From NCBI GenBank assembly GCA_937915835.1, contig CALGHA010000035.1, forward strand, positions 1 through 64,000: a stretch of 64,000 nt of DNA. Reading direction: 5' to 3'. The position numbers were made by a program, and so were the translations under genes. Below, one piece after another: positions 54,631 through 62,596 of this stretch. Source of the DNA: an uncultured Fretibacterium sp. Lineage in GTDB: Bacteria; Synergistota; Synergistia; Synergistales; Aminobacteriaceae. Under the pieces are notes generated by a model, which worked only from the letters and a program-made list of their open reading frames with translations, ran no database searches and had not been told where the DNA came from. Each line of letters opens with the position of its first letter. Within the stretch, counting starts at the first letter, position 1.

Positions 54631-55086
54631 ATGGATATACTTGAAATAATGAAAATGTTGAAGCAGCGTTATCCGTTCTTAATGGTCGACAGAATTACGG
54701 AGTATGACGAAACTCACATTACCGGCTATAAGAACGTTACGATTAATGAGCCTTTTTTCAACGGACATTTTCCCGGAGATCCGACGATGCCTGGCGTAAT
54801 GATACTTGAGAGCATGGGGCAGGTTGCTTCAGTCTTGCTTGGCTTGAAACTCGGCAATGAGCAGGGAGGCAAGATTGCTTTTCTGGCTGGAATTGACAAA
54901 GCACGTTTCAGGAGGCCTGTACGTCCTGGCGACAAGTTAGTAACGAAGGCTGAACTGCTGAAAGCTCGGAGCAACTCAGCAAAAGTTAAGACTGTCGCAT
55001 ACGTTGACGATGAAGTTGTTGCGGAAGGTGAGTTCATGTGCATAATCGGCGATACTCTGACGAAAAAAGAGGAGGCTGAAAGTTGA
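54631..55086 (+). CDS. fabZ: 3-hydroxyacyl-ACP dehydratase FabZ
   Basis: The 151-residue hot-dog enzyme dehydrates 3-hydroxyacyl-ACP in fatty acid elongation. It shows RYPFLMVDRI at the start, the catalytic His in FFNGHFPGDPTMPGV (about residue 48) and the Glu in MILESMGQ. Its place between lpxC and lpxA is conserved; FabZ and LpxA/LpxC compete for the same acyl-ACP. The stop overlaps the lpxA start by four bases. Confidence 0.96.
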   Translation: MDILEIMKMLKQRYPFLMVDRITEYDETHITGYKNVTINEPFFNGHFPGDPTMPGVMILESMGQVASVLLGLKLGNEQGGKIAFLAGIDKARFRRPVRPGDKLVTKAELLKARSNSAKVKTVAYVDDEVVAEGEFMCIIGDTLTKKEEAES

Positions 55087-55871
55087 GCATTAAAATTCAT
55101 CCGAGCGCAATAGTTTCACCTAAGGCAGAAATTTCTGACGGCGTAGAAATTGGTCCGTTCTGTGTAATTGAAGATAAAGTTTCAATCGGAGAAGGAACGA
55201 AATTAAAAGCCTTCGTCAGCGTTCATAATTACGTCTCAATCGGCAAAAACTGCGACATTTTCGAGTATACAGCGATCGGCGGAGATCCTCAGGATCACGG
55301 TTACAAGGGCGAAATTTCCTACGTTAGAATTGGCGACAACAATTTAATCCGTGAAAATGTAACTATCAGCCGTGCAACCGGTGAAGGCAACGAGACAGTT
55401 ATCGGCAATGACTGCTTCATAATGGAGGGAGTTCACTTTGCTCATAACGTGAAAGTCGGCGATTTCGTGACACTCGCTAACAAAGTCGGTTTGTCTGGTT
55501 TCGTCGAGGTTGGAAGTCATACGGTCTTCGGCGGAATGTGCGGAGTTCATCAATTCGTGAGGATTGGGGAGTATTGCATGATTGGCGGGCTTTATCGTGT
55601 CGTTAAGGATGTTCCTCATTATGTTTTAGCGTCGGGCGAGCCTTTGAGACTTACGGGCTTAAACAGGGTCGGACTTGAACGCGGAGGATTTACGAGTGAA
55701 AAACGCCGTGAGATATATCATTTTTATCAGGAGTTATACAAGAAGGACAAGAGATTTACTGAAGCATTAGCTGAGGTTCGGGCCAATAAAGCAAATTATA
55801 TTCCGGAGATACAGAGAATTATAGAATTTTACGAAGGGACAAAACGCGGAGTAACCTTCTGGGGAATATGA
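55083..55871 (+). CDS. lpxA: UDP-GlcNAc O-acyltransferase
   Basis: LpxA carries out the first step of lipid A synthesis. The 262-residue protein starts IHPSAIVSPKAEISDGVEIGPF (hexapeptide repeats). It has the HNYVSIGKNC and GDPQDHGYKGE blocks, the catalytic His in EGVHFAHNVKVGD, and the C-terminal helical domain with GGLYRVVKDVPHYVLASGEPLRLTGLNRVGLERGGF. The start is TTG within the fabZ stop (TTGA overlap). A terminator follows. Confidence 0.97.
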   Translation: MSIKIHPSAIVSPKAEISDGVEIGPFCVIEDKVSIGEGTKLKAFVSVHNYVSIGKNCDIFEYTAIGGDPQDHGYKGEISYVRIGDNNLIRENVTISRATGEGNETVIGNDCFIMEGVHFAHNVKVGDFVTLANKVGLSGFVEVGSHTVFGGMCGVHQFVRIGEYCMIGGLYRVVKDVPHYVLASGEPLRLTGLNRVGLERGGFTSEKRREIYHFYQELYKKDKRFTEALAEVRANKANYIPEIQRIIEFYEGTKRGVTFWGI

Positions 55872-55886
55872 TCTAAATCACTATTA

Positions 55887-55912
55887 ATCCCTGTCAAACG
55901 GCAGGGGTTTTT
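55887..55912 (+). terminator. terminator after lpxA
   Basis: CCCTG (55889-55893) pairs with CAGGG (55902-55906), with a CAAACGG-type loop, followed by a run of T residues. It ends the envelope operon. Confidence 0.8.
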
Positions 55913-55918
55913 AGGCTA

Positions 55919-55927
55919 TGCTAGAAT
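55919..55927 (+). promoter_or_regulatory. candidate extended -10 promoter of the restriction-modification gene
   Basis: TGCTAGAAT is a near-perfect extended -10 box about 32 bases before the start at 55959 and just after the lpxA terminator. Confidence 0.45.
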
Positions 55928-55958
55928 AATCATAAAATGCAGGAGGGGAATGGTTTTC

Positions 55959-58547
55959 ATGAGTGAGGAACTTATACAGAGAAATTTAATCGAAACGCCA
56001 GAGAAAATTGGGGCGTGGAATTTTTATAATATAGGTTCAACAACATTAAAAGCACTTAAGGAAGCTAGGATTATTCCTGATTATGATTATAAAGAGTTTG
56101 AACGCAAGAAGCCTGATGCGCTCATAACGTCAAAAAATGGAGTTATTGCCGCAATAGAATATAAGACACCTTCACAGCTCAGGACGAAAAAGCAAATTGC
56201 TTCAGCTGTATCGCAGGAGCTTGACACTGCAAAAGTGCTAGGGGCAAAAGTTTATATAGTTACTGACGGTACAAAAACTTTCTGGATAAATCCTTCGACC
56301 GGCAATAAAATTCTTCATAATGACGGCAGCGAAGTAAATCTAAATTTCAAGAAAGACGACAAAGAATGTATAGCCTTATTAAATCAGATGCTATCTTCAA
56401 TCACTACTGAAAATGATACTTTGCGTAAGCCTTCTCCTGTTGATCCTCTTCCGCTTGCTGAACAAGTCTGGCAGGATTTATGGTCTGTGTCTGGTGCAAC
56501 GCCTGAGAACTGTCTTTATACTTTCGTAGAAATATTTATATTCAAGTATCTTAGTGATTTAGGCATTCTTCATGGTATACATTCTTTCTATTACCTTCTA
56601 GGTCAATATTCAATTAACACAGAAAGTGAAGTTCTTGAAAATTATGCTTCTATCATAAGAAAGAGAATAAAACAGCGTTTTCCAGGCAACACTAAAGATA
56701 AAACGACAATAATTAACGGGACAATTTTTGTATCAAAAGATGATAAAGCAGTGGAAGGTTATGCATCAGTTTTTTATAAAATACTCAAGAGATTTAACGA
56801 GTTCGGTTCACTTGAAAATATTGATTATGACTTCAAGAGCAAATTGTTTGAAACTTTTCTAAAGGAGTCAATCAGCCGCAAAAACTGGGGGCAGTATTTC
56901 ACGCCTCTAAAAGTTGTACGTGCTATTGTGAATATGGCAGATATTAACACCGGCATGAAGATATGTGATCCTGCCTGCGGTGTCGGAAAATTTCTTTTAG
57001 AGCCAATTTTGCACCAGCTGAACCGCTTTTACCTCATTGAAGGTGATGAACTTAAGCCGCAAATACACCTTTTCGGTTTCGATAAGGGATTTGATAGGGA
57101 AGAACAGAAAACAATAATACTTGCCAAAGCCAACATGCTAATTTATATGTCAGATATGATAAAAGAAAATCCCGGTATGGAAGAAAAATTTGCGAAGCTT
57201 TTCAACGACACCTTTACTCTTCAGACGAACTCGATATTAGGTACTTTAGCCAAGCCGATACGAAATGAATATGACCTTATTTTGACGAACCCGCCTTACG
57301 TTATGAGCGGCAGCAGTAATCTCAAAGAAGAAATTGATAAAGTTCAAGAATTAAGAGATTATTTTTCGGTCAACGCTATGGGAATTGAAGGTCTTTTCAT
57401 GGAATGGATAATTAACGCTCTGAAGCCCGGCGGAAAAGCATTTGTAATTGTACCTGACGGCATAATGAACAGAAGCAACGATAAGAAGCTGCGCAGTTTC
57501 ATTCTGGAGCAGTGTTGTATAGACGCTGTCATCTCTCTACCGCTGAATACATTTTTTACGACTAACAAGAAAACGTATATTCTAGCCGTAACTAAGAAAA
57601 TTCCTGAGCATATAAACGGAATTGATGTTCTTGTAAGACAGGACAAGCCCGTATTCACTTATCTTTGTTCAGAGATAGGAGAATCCCGTGATACTTACAG
57701 GTTCAACATTGAGCAGAATGATCTTCAGACGGCCTCTGAGCTTTTTAATATGTTCAAAGGAGCAAGAAATTCTTTCAGGACTGATGATAAACGATGCAAA
57801 ATCGTAAGCATTGATGATTTTTACGACGGAGCTCACTGGTGTGTTGACAGATGGTGGACGCAGGATGAGCTTATTGCTTTAGGCGTGAAAGATGAGACAA
57901 AAACAGTTTCCATAGAAGTCTTAAGGTTAATGCTCGGAGATATTGTGAATACATTAACAGAATTTGATGAACCTTTGCATGAGGCCGAAAAAAAAAATCC
58001 CATCAAGGAGCTGAAGACTAAAGAATTTCCGCTTTCAGAGATTTTTGTAACAAAAAAGGGATTAGCTAAATATACTAAAAAATATGGTATTGAACATTCG
58101 GGCATTTACCCTGTATATTCAGCTTCAAGCTCTAAACCTCTTACGTACATAGATACTTATGATTATAATGGGCGTTATTTAACATGGTCGACTAACGGTT
58201 TTGCAGGTACAATTATGATTATTGACGGTAAATTCTCTATAAATGGCGACAGAGGAATTTTAGTTCCCGCAGGTAATCGTGTTGATATAGATTTTGATTA
58301 CATAAAATATGTTCTTGAACCTGTGTTAAGAGACCTTGCAAAAGGCCGCAAAGATATTGATGGGAAAGACGAATTCACAAAACTTTATCCATCAATGCTT
58401 AATGATGTAAAAATACCTATTCCCATAGAAGATGACGGAAGCCCTGACTTATCAGCACAGCAGGAAATTGCCAAAACATATCTTCTTATTGACCAGATAA
58501 AGCAAACAGTTGCCGAGAAAAAAGCACAAATTGAAAATTGCAGCTAA
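55959..58547 (+). CDS. single-chain restriction-modification enzyme (type IIG-like)
   Basis: The 862-residue protein fuses three activities. Residues about 40-75 carry a nuclease-like PD-(D/E)xK site: D53, then E67 and K69 in IEYK. The N6-adenine methylase follows, with SAM motif I DPACGVGKF near residue 337 and catalytic NPPY near 444, preceded by NWGQYFTP. Residues about 690-862 are one target-recognition domain (HSGIYPVYSASSSKP, GRYLTWSTNGFAG). No helicase is present, so it would cut like a type IIG enzyme, not type I. The ATG at 55959 has AGGAGGGG ten bases upstream; the ATG at 55950 is too close to it. The protein seems to end early: see the next gene. The region looks more AT-rich than its neighbours, suggesting transfer. 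Confidence 0.82.
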   Translation: MSEELIQRNLIETPEKIGAWNFYNIGSTTLKALKEARIIPDYDYKEFERKKPDALITSKNGVIAAIEYKTPSQLRTKKQIASAVSQELDTAKVLGAKVYIVTDGTKTFWINPSTGNKILHNDGSEVNLNFKKDDKECIALLNQMLSSITTENDTLRKPSPVDPLPLAEQVWQDLWSVSGATPENCLYTFVEIFIFKYLSDLGILHGIHSFYYLLGQYSINTESEVLENYASIIRKRIKQRFPGNTKDKTTIINGTIFVSKDDKAVEGYASVFYKILKRFNEFGSLENIDYDFKSKLFETFLKESISRKNWGQYFTPLKVVRAIVNMADINTGMKICDPACGVGKFLLEPILHQLNRFYLIEGDELKPQIHLFGFDKGFDREEQKTIILAKANMLIYMSDMIKENPGMEEKFAKLFNDTFTLQTNSILGTLAKPIRNEYDLILTNPPYVMSGSSNLKEEIDKVQELRDYFSVNAMGIEGLFMEWIINALKPGGKAFVIVPDGIMNRSNDKKLRSFILEQCCIDAVISLPLNTFFTTNKKTYILAVTKKIPEHINGIDVLVRQDKPVFTYLCSEIGESRDTYRFNIEQNDLQTASELFNMFKGARNSFRTDDKRCKIVSIDDFYDGAHWCVDRWWTQDELIALGVKDETKTVSIEVLRLMLGDIVNTLTEFDEPLHEAEKKNPIKELKTKEFPLSEIFVTKKGLAKYTKKYGIEHSGIYPVYSASSSKPLTYIDTYDYNGRYLTWSTNGFAGTIMIIDGKFSINGDRGILVPAGNRVDIDFDYIKYVLEPVLRDLAKGRKDIDGKDEFTKLYPSMLNDVKIPIPIEDDGSPDLSAQQEIAKTYLLIDQIKQTVAEKKAQIENCS

Positions 58548-59100
58548 TTCTTGATGATGAAGGTGATGATTATATAACAAAAGATTTTGCGCTCACCTCT
58601 CTGTTTCACACAAAAAGGGGTTCATCAAAATACAATAAGGAATACTGCGCGCGGCATTCCGGGATTTATCCTGTGTATTCAGCATCGATCTATAAGCCTC
58701 TTGGTTACATAGATACTTATGATTACGAAGGACGCTATTTAACATGGTCAACTGACGGTTTCGCAGGATATATTATGATTATTGACGGTAAATTTTCGGT
58801 CAACAGTGCAAGAGGACTCTTAATACCCATAGACGGCAGAAGTGATATAGATTTTGATTACGTGAAATTTACTCTTGAGCCTGTATTGCGAAGACTGGCA
58901 AGAGGTCGTCGAGATATTGACGGAAGTGATGAATACACGCATCTTCCTCCTTCAATGCTGAAGAACGTTATGATTACTCTTCCCGTTAAGCAGGACGGCA
59001 GCATAGATATTAATGCTCAAAAAGAGAAGTCCGAAAATTATAAGAAAGTAGAAATTGTGAAAAAGGGAATTATTTCACAGCTGGATATTATTCTTAGTCA
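58018..59100 (+). repeat. tandem duplication of the target-recognition coding segment
   Basis: The segment encoding the target-recognition domain is present twice in direct order (about 58018-58545 and 58556-59100). Stretches such as ACATAGATACTTATGATTA and ATTATGATTATTGACGGTAA occur in both copies. This is a gene-internal duplication giving two similar half-sites of specificity. Confidence 0.85.
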
Positions 59101-59116
59101 AAAAGTTGTGCCATAA
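58538..59116 (+). CDS. second target-recognition half, probably split off by a -1 frameshift
   Basis: The 192-codon frame encodes a second target-recognition domain closely similar to the end of the preceding protein (HSGIYPVYSAS, YIDTYDY, GRYLTWSTDGFAG, DIDFDY, SMLKNV). It starts at a TTG with no ribosome site, overlapping the first frame by ten bases. A shift of -1 at the A4 run (58534-58537) would join the two frames smoothly, giving KKAQIEKLQLILDD across the joint and one protein of about 1055 residues with two tandem recognition domains. So it is either the broken 3' end of a longer gene or one made by frameshifting. As a separate half-S protein it could still pair with the first. Confidence 0.75.
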   Translation: MQLILDDEGDDYITKDFALTSLFHTKRGSSKYNKEYCARHSGIYPVYSASIYKPLGYIDTYDYEGRYLTWSTDGFAGYIMIIDGKFSVNSARGLLIPIDGRSDIDFDYVKFTLEPVLRRLARGRRDIDGSDEYTHLPPSMLKNVMITLPVKQDGSIDINAQKEKSENYKKVEIVKKGIISQLDIILSQKVVP

Positions 59117-59139
59117 TTTTTGCAGAAATTATGTTTTTT
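59112..59139 (+). terminator. terminator after the restriction-modification genes
   Basis: CATAATTT (59112-59119) pairs with AAATTATG (59126-59133) and is followed by six T residues. The stem is AT-rich, so it may be weak; it overlaps the stop codon. Confidence 0.65.
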
Positions 59140-59218
59140 CCTGTATCATTTTTTGCGTTTGAGCTATAAACTATACACATCCCAAGTAAAACATAAAACA
59201 TGAACGGAGGTTTATTTT

Positions 59219-60817
59219 ATGCAGGAAAAGAAGATTGTAAATATCCCTTCACTAATCAGCGATTATTATACGCTTGCTCCAAATCCTGACGACAAGACCC
59301 AGCAGGTAGCTTTCGGAACCTCAGGACATCGCGGCTCTTCAGCACTTCACAGCTTCAACGAGGCTCATATTCTCGCGATTGCACAGGCCGTTTACGAACA
59401 CAGAACAGCGGAGAAAATTCCCGGACCGTTATACATTGGAGCGGACACTCATGCACTTTCTGAGCCTTCAATGAGAACTTGCGTTGAAGTTTTAGCGGCT
59501 AACGGCGTTGAGATAATCTTGCAGGAAAAATTTGCGCCGACACCGACACCCGTAGTTTCACGAGCAATCCTTGAGCATAATCGCACTCCTGGCAACAAGA
59601 CGGCTGACGGAATGGTCATCACGCCTTCACATAACCCGCCGACTGACGGAGGAATTAAATACGATCCGCCTTCGGGAGGTCCTGCAAGTCCGGAGATTAC
59701 GAGCAAAATTCAGAACCGAGCTAATGAGTTAATTCGTCAAGGAGTAGGCAGCATTAAACGTGTTCCGTTTGAAAAAGCTATCAAGATGGATAACGTTCAC
59801 TTTGAAGATTACGTTCTGCCGTATGTCAAAGCTCTTGCGTCGGTTGTCGACATGGAAGCAATTGCTAAGTCAGGCTTGAAAATCGGTGCGGATCCTCTCG
59901 GCGGCTCAGGAATTTATTATTGGGCACCAATCGCGGAAGTCTACGGAATTAAAAATCTCGAAGTTGTTAATCCCAATCTTGACCCGACATTTTCATTCAT
60001 GCCTCCCGATCACGACGGCAAAATCAGAATGGACTGCTCATCACCTTATGCGATGGCCAATTTAATCAAGCTCAAGGACGATTACGATATTGCATTTGGC
60101 AACGACACGGATTATGACCGACACGGAATAGTTACACCTCAGGGATTAATGAACCCGAATGCTTACTTGTCAGTCGCTGTTCAGCATTTATTCACATCAC
60201 GTAAGGGCTGGAGAGCTGACGCGGCCGTCGGAAAAACTGTAGTCTCAAGCTCAATCATTGATAGAGTTACTGCAGGAATTGGCCGGAAATTATGCGAGGT
60301 TCCTGTCGGGTTCAAGTGGTTTGTTGACGGCTTACTCGATGGCTCAATGGGCTTCGGCGGAGAAGAGAGCGCAGGAGCTTCATTCTTGTGCAAAGATGGC
60401 AGCGTTTGGACGACCGACAAAGACGGCATAATCATGGACTTGCTGGCGTGTGAGATTACTGCGACGACGGGGAAAAATCCTGCTCAGCATTACGACGAGA
60501 TTAAGGCGAAATACGGCACAAGCTATTACGCTCGAATTGACACACCGGCGACTCCTGAACAGAAAGCGACGCTCGGAAAATTATCACCTGAGGACATTAA
60601 AGCCGACACTCTCGCTGGCGACAAGATTACGGCGAAATTCACGAAGGCTCCGGGAAATAACGCGTCAATCGGCGGCCTGAAAGTTACGACAGAAAACGGC
60701 TGGTTTGCAGCTCGTCCGTCTGGAACTGAGAATATCTGCAAATTATACGCTGAAAGTTTCGTAAGCCCTGAGCACTTGAAGAAAATTCAGGAAGAAGCCC
60801 AGAAGATTATTGCTTAA
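59219..60817 (+). CDS. pgm: phosphoglucomutase (alpha-D-glucose phosphate-specific)
   Basis: The enzyme interconverts glucose-1-phosphate and glucose-6-phosphate. The 532-residue protein has the long Pgm layout: [12 protein letters not shown] at the N-terminus, the phospho-serine loop [15 protein letters not shown] near residue 140, the metal site DTDYDRHG, the sugar-binding [11 protein letters not shown], and phosphate-binding [15 protein letters not shown] at the end. ACGGAGG lies about nine bases before the ATG. It stands alone between two terminators and supplies glucose-1-phosphate for nucleotide sugars and glycogen-type pathways. Confidence 0.96.
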   Translation: MQEKKIVNIPSLISDYYTLAPNPDDKTQQVAFGTSGHRGSSALHSFNEAHILAIAQAVYEHRTAEKIPGPLYIGADTHALSEPSMRTCVEVLAANGVEIILQEKFAPTPTPVVSRAILEHNRTPGNKTADGMVITPSHNPPTDGGIKYDPPSGGPASPEITSKIQNRANELIRQGVGSIKRVPFEKAIKMDNVHFEDYVLPYVKALASVVDMEAIAKSGLKIGADPLGGSGIYYWAPIAEVYGIKNLEVVNPNLDPTFSFMPPDHDGKIRMDCSSPYAMANLIKLKDDYDIAFGNDTDYDRHGIVTPQGLMNPNAYLSVAVQHLFTSRKGWRADAAVGKTVVSSSIIDRVTAGIGRKLCEVPVGFKWFVDGLLDGSMGFGGEESAGASFLCKDGSVWTTDKDGIIMDLLACEITATTGKNPAQHYDEIKAKYGTSYYARIDTPATPEQKATLGKLSPEDIKADTLAGDKITAKFTKAPGNNASIGGLKVTTENGWFAARPSGTENICKLYAESFVSPEHLKKIQEEAQKIIA

Positions 60818-60843
60818 GTGATTTATTGCGACAAGAAAAAATT

Positions 60844-60879
60844 AGCCCTCTGGATTTTACTCCGGAGGGTTTGTTTTTG
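60844..60879 (+). terminator. terminator after pgm
   Basis: CCCTCTGG (60846-60853) pairs with CCGGAGGG (60862-60869) around an ATTTTACT loop, followed by TTTGTTTTT. An A-rich flank on the left means it can also end the convergent symporter gene. Confidence 0.85.
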
Positions 60880-60885
60880 TTCGAG

Positions 60886-62478
60886 TTAATGAAGTCCTTC
60901 AAGATATGGAATTGCCCATAAGAATAACATAATGCCAGTTATAACAAAGCCTAAGGGAATTGATAACGCTATCATTAACTTAGTCTTCTTGATTTCGGCC
61001 GCATTCTTCTCTTTTTCAGGCATGATAAATAACTTTTCGCGCTTCTCTTTCTCCTTATCCGTAACTTGTGTGAACGAAGAGACTATTACCATAACTATTA
61101 TGCTTGTCAGCATTCCGACAAAGAAAGAATCAAAGTATATTGGCAAAAGTACATTAGCTAAAGCGGCTCCAATTTTCATTACAGAACTTACTATAAAGCC
61201 CGTAAGCATTCCCCAGAAAACTCCGGCCTTTGTAACTCGTTTGCTCCACACGCTCGCAATTGCCGCAGGAAGCCATGAACACGCTATTATCGTGGCTCCA
61301 AGATACACTATCCAGAAGATTTGAGGAGGCTGACATATGCAAAGAACGCAAATGATTATTCCTAGCACTATAATGCTTAATCTTCCGTAAAGTATGCTCT
61401 TCTGTCCGTCTTTAACGTTAAGTATATCGTTTACTATATTTGAGCTTATTAACGATAAAAAAGTTGTTGCCGACGATATTCCTGCCGCAAGTATTCCGGA
61501 AAGCACTATTATTCCCAGTATAGAAGGCATTATATTCATCGAGGCCCATATTAGAGCATGCGAAGGAACTTTCATTCCTGGATTTAACTTTTGCGTGAAA
61601 ACTCCGGCCATACACATTAGGAATTCTATTACGAAGACGGAAAACGAAGCAAATATACTTGAACGTATAACAGCATGTTCATTCTTGGCCATAATATAAC
61701 GGCTTGACTGCCACGGCGCAACCATAAGAACAGCCATCCACGCAACTCCGTATCCTAATGCCCAGATTATATTTTCTCGTCCTGTGTGATAAAAATAGTC
61801 CAGATTGCCGCTCCATGAAAGAATACCGGGAATATTTTTATACGATGCCATTTCTTTGACGGCATTAACCCAGCCTCCAGCCTTATGACTTATGAATGCA
61901 ACACCTATAATTGCCGCCGCTGAAAATATACCGAACATTATCGTGTCAGTTATGAGAACTCCTTTTGCTCCGGCAAACGCGGTTATAATAGTAAAGACAC
62001 TTACAGAAATAATTATGCACGTATTGTATTCAAGCCCTGAAATCAGTGACATCATTGAGGCTACACCTTGAATGCACGAAAGGCTGTACACTGTCATAGT
62101 AAATATACTTGTAACGGTTGCGAGAGTTTTTACAGCTTGAGAATCAAATCTTTTGCCGAAATATTGAGGTATTGTAATTACTTCGCTTCGCCTTAGAAAT
62201 CTCCCGAAGAAAACAGACCCCATAATATACCCTACCGATAAGATGCATACAACAATCAATACAGGCGCAAAAAATCCGTTATATGCTTCTCCAACATCGC
62301 CCATAAATGCTTCGGGACTTAGAAAAGATGCTACAAGTGAGCCAGTTATCAGGAAGGCTGGAGCATTTCGGCCGGACACGTAAAAATCATTTGCATCCCT
62401 CACTTTTCGGCTTATTATAGAGCTGATAATGATATAAAAGATCATCGTTGCTGTTATCCCGGCAAGATATATGTTCAT
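60886..62478 (-). CDS. sodium:solute symporter (SSS family)
   Basis: The 530-residue polytopic protein has about 13 membrane helices of the LeuT-like SSS fold. Marks are the N-terminal DANDFYVSGRNAPAFL with SFLSPEAFMG, and the central GILAAGISSATTFLSLISSNIVND, the family Na2-site helix. The substrate is not evident. The start is the ATG at 62478, shared by one base with the stop of a 33-codon membrane micro-ORF; GGAG lies about ten bases upstream. Co-transcription with the choline-kinase-like gene suggests choline, betaine or another amino alcohol (inference). Confidence 0.9.
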   Translation of the reverse strand: MNIYLAGITATMIFYIIISSIISRKVRDANDFYVSGRNAPAFLITGSLVASFLSPEAFMGDVGEAYNGFFAPVLIVVCILSVGYIMGSVFFGRFLRRSEVITIPQYFGKRFDSQAVKTLATVTSIFTMTVYSLSCIQGVASMMSLISGLEYNTCIIISVSVFTIITAFAGAKGVLITDTIMFGIFSAAAIIGVAFISHKAGGWVNAVKEMASYKNIPGILSWSGNLDYFYHTGRENIIWALGYGVAWMAVLMVAPWQSSRYIMAKNEHAVIRSSIFASFSVFVIEFLMCMAGVFTQKLNPGMKVPSHALIWASMNIMPSILGIIVLSGILAAGISSATTFLSLISSNIVNDILNVKDGQKSILYGRLSIIVLGIIICVLCICQPPQIFWIVYLGATIIACSWLPAAIASVWSKRVTKAGVFWGMLTGFIVSSVMKIGAALANVLLPIYFDSFFVGMLTSIIVMVIVSSFTQVTDKEKEKREKLFIMPEKEKNAAEIKKTKLMIALSIPLGFVITGIMLFLWAIPYLEGLH

Positions 62479-62579
62479 TAATAATTCTCCTTCCCGTAAT
62501 CCCTGAATACAAACACAGCCGAAAATATGCCAGCTGCAGAAAACCATAATCCCATAAAGACCGCAATAACTATTTCCAT
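62478..62579 (-). CDS. 33-residue membrane micro-protein before the symporter
   Basis: An ATG at 62579 with AAGGAGG about 13 bases upstream opens a 33-codon frame whose TAA overlaps the symporter ATG (TAATG). The product starts MEIV, has one membrane helix (about residues 3-25, with FMGLWFSAAGIFSAVFVF) and a polar tail RDYGKENY. Ribosome site, coupling and helix all argue that it is real, and small accessory proteins are known beside several sodium symporter families. Its exact family is not recognised; a role in assembly or regulation of the symporter is inference. Confidence 0.7.
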   Translation of the reverse strand: MEIVIAVFMGLWFSAAGIFSAVFVFRDYGKENY

Positions 62580-62596
62580 ATTTGTATTTATCCTCC

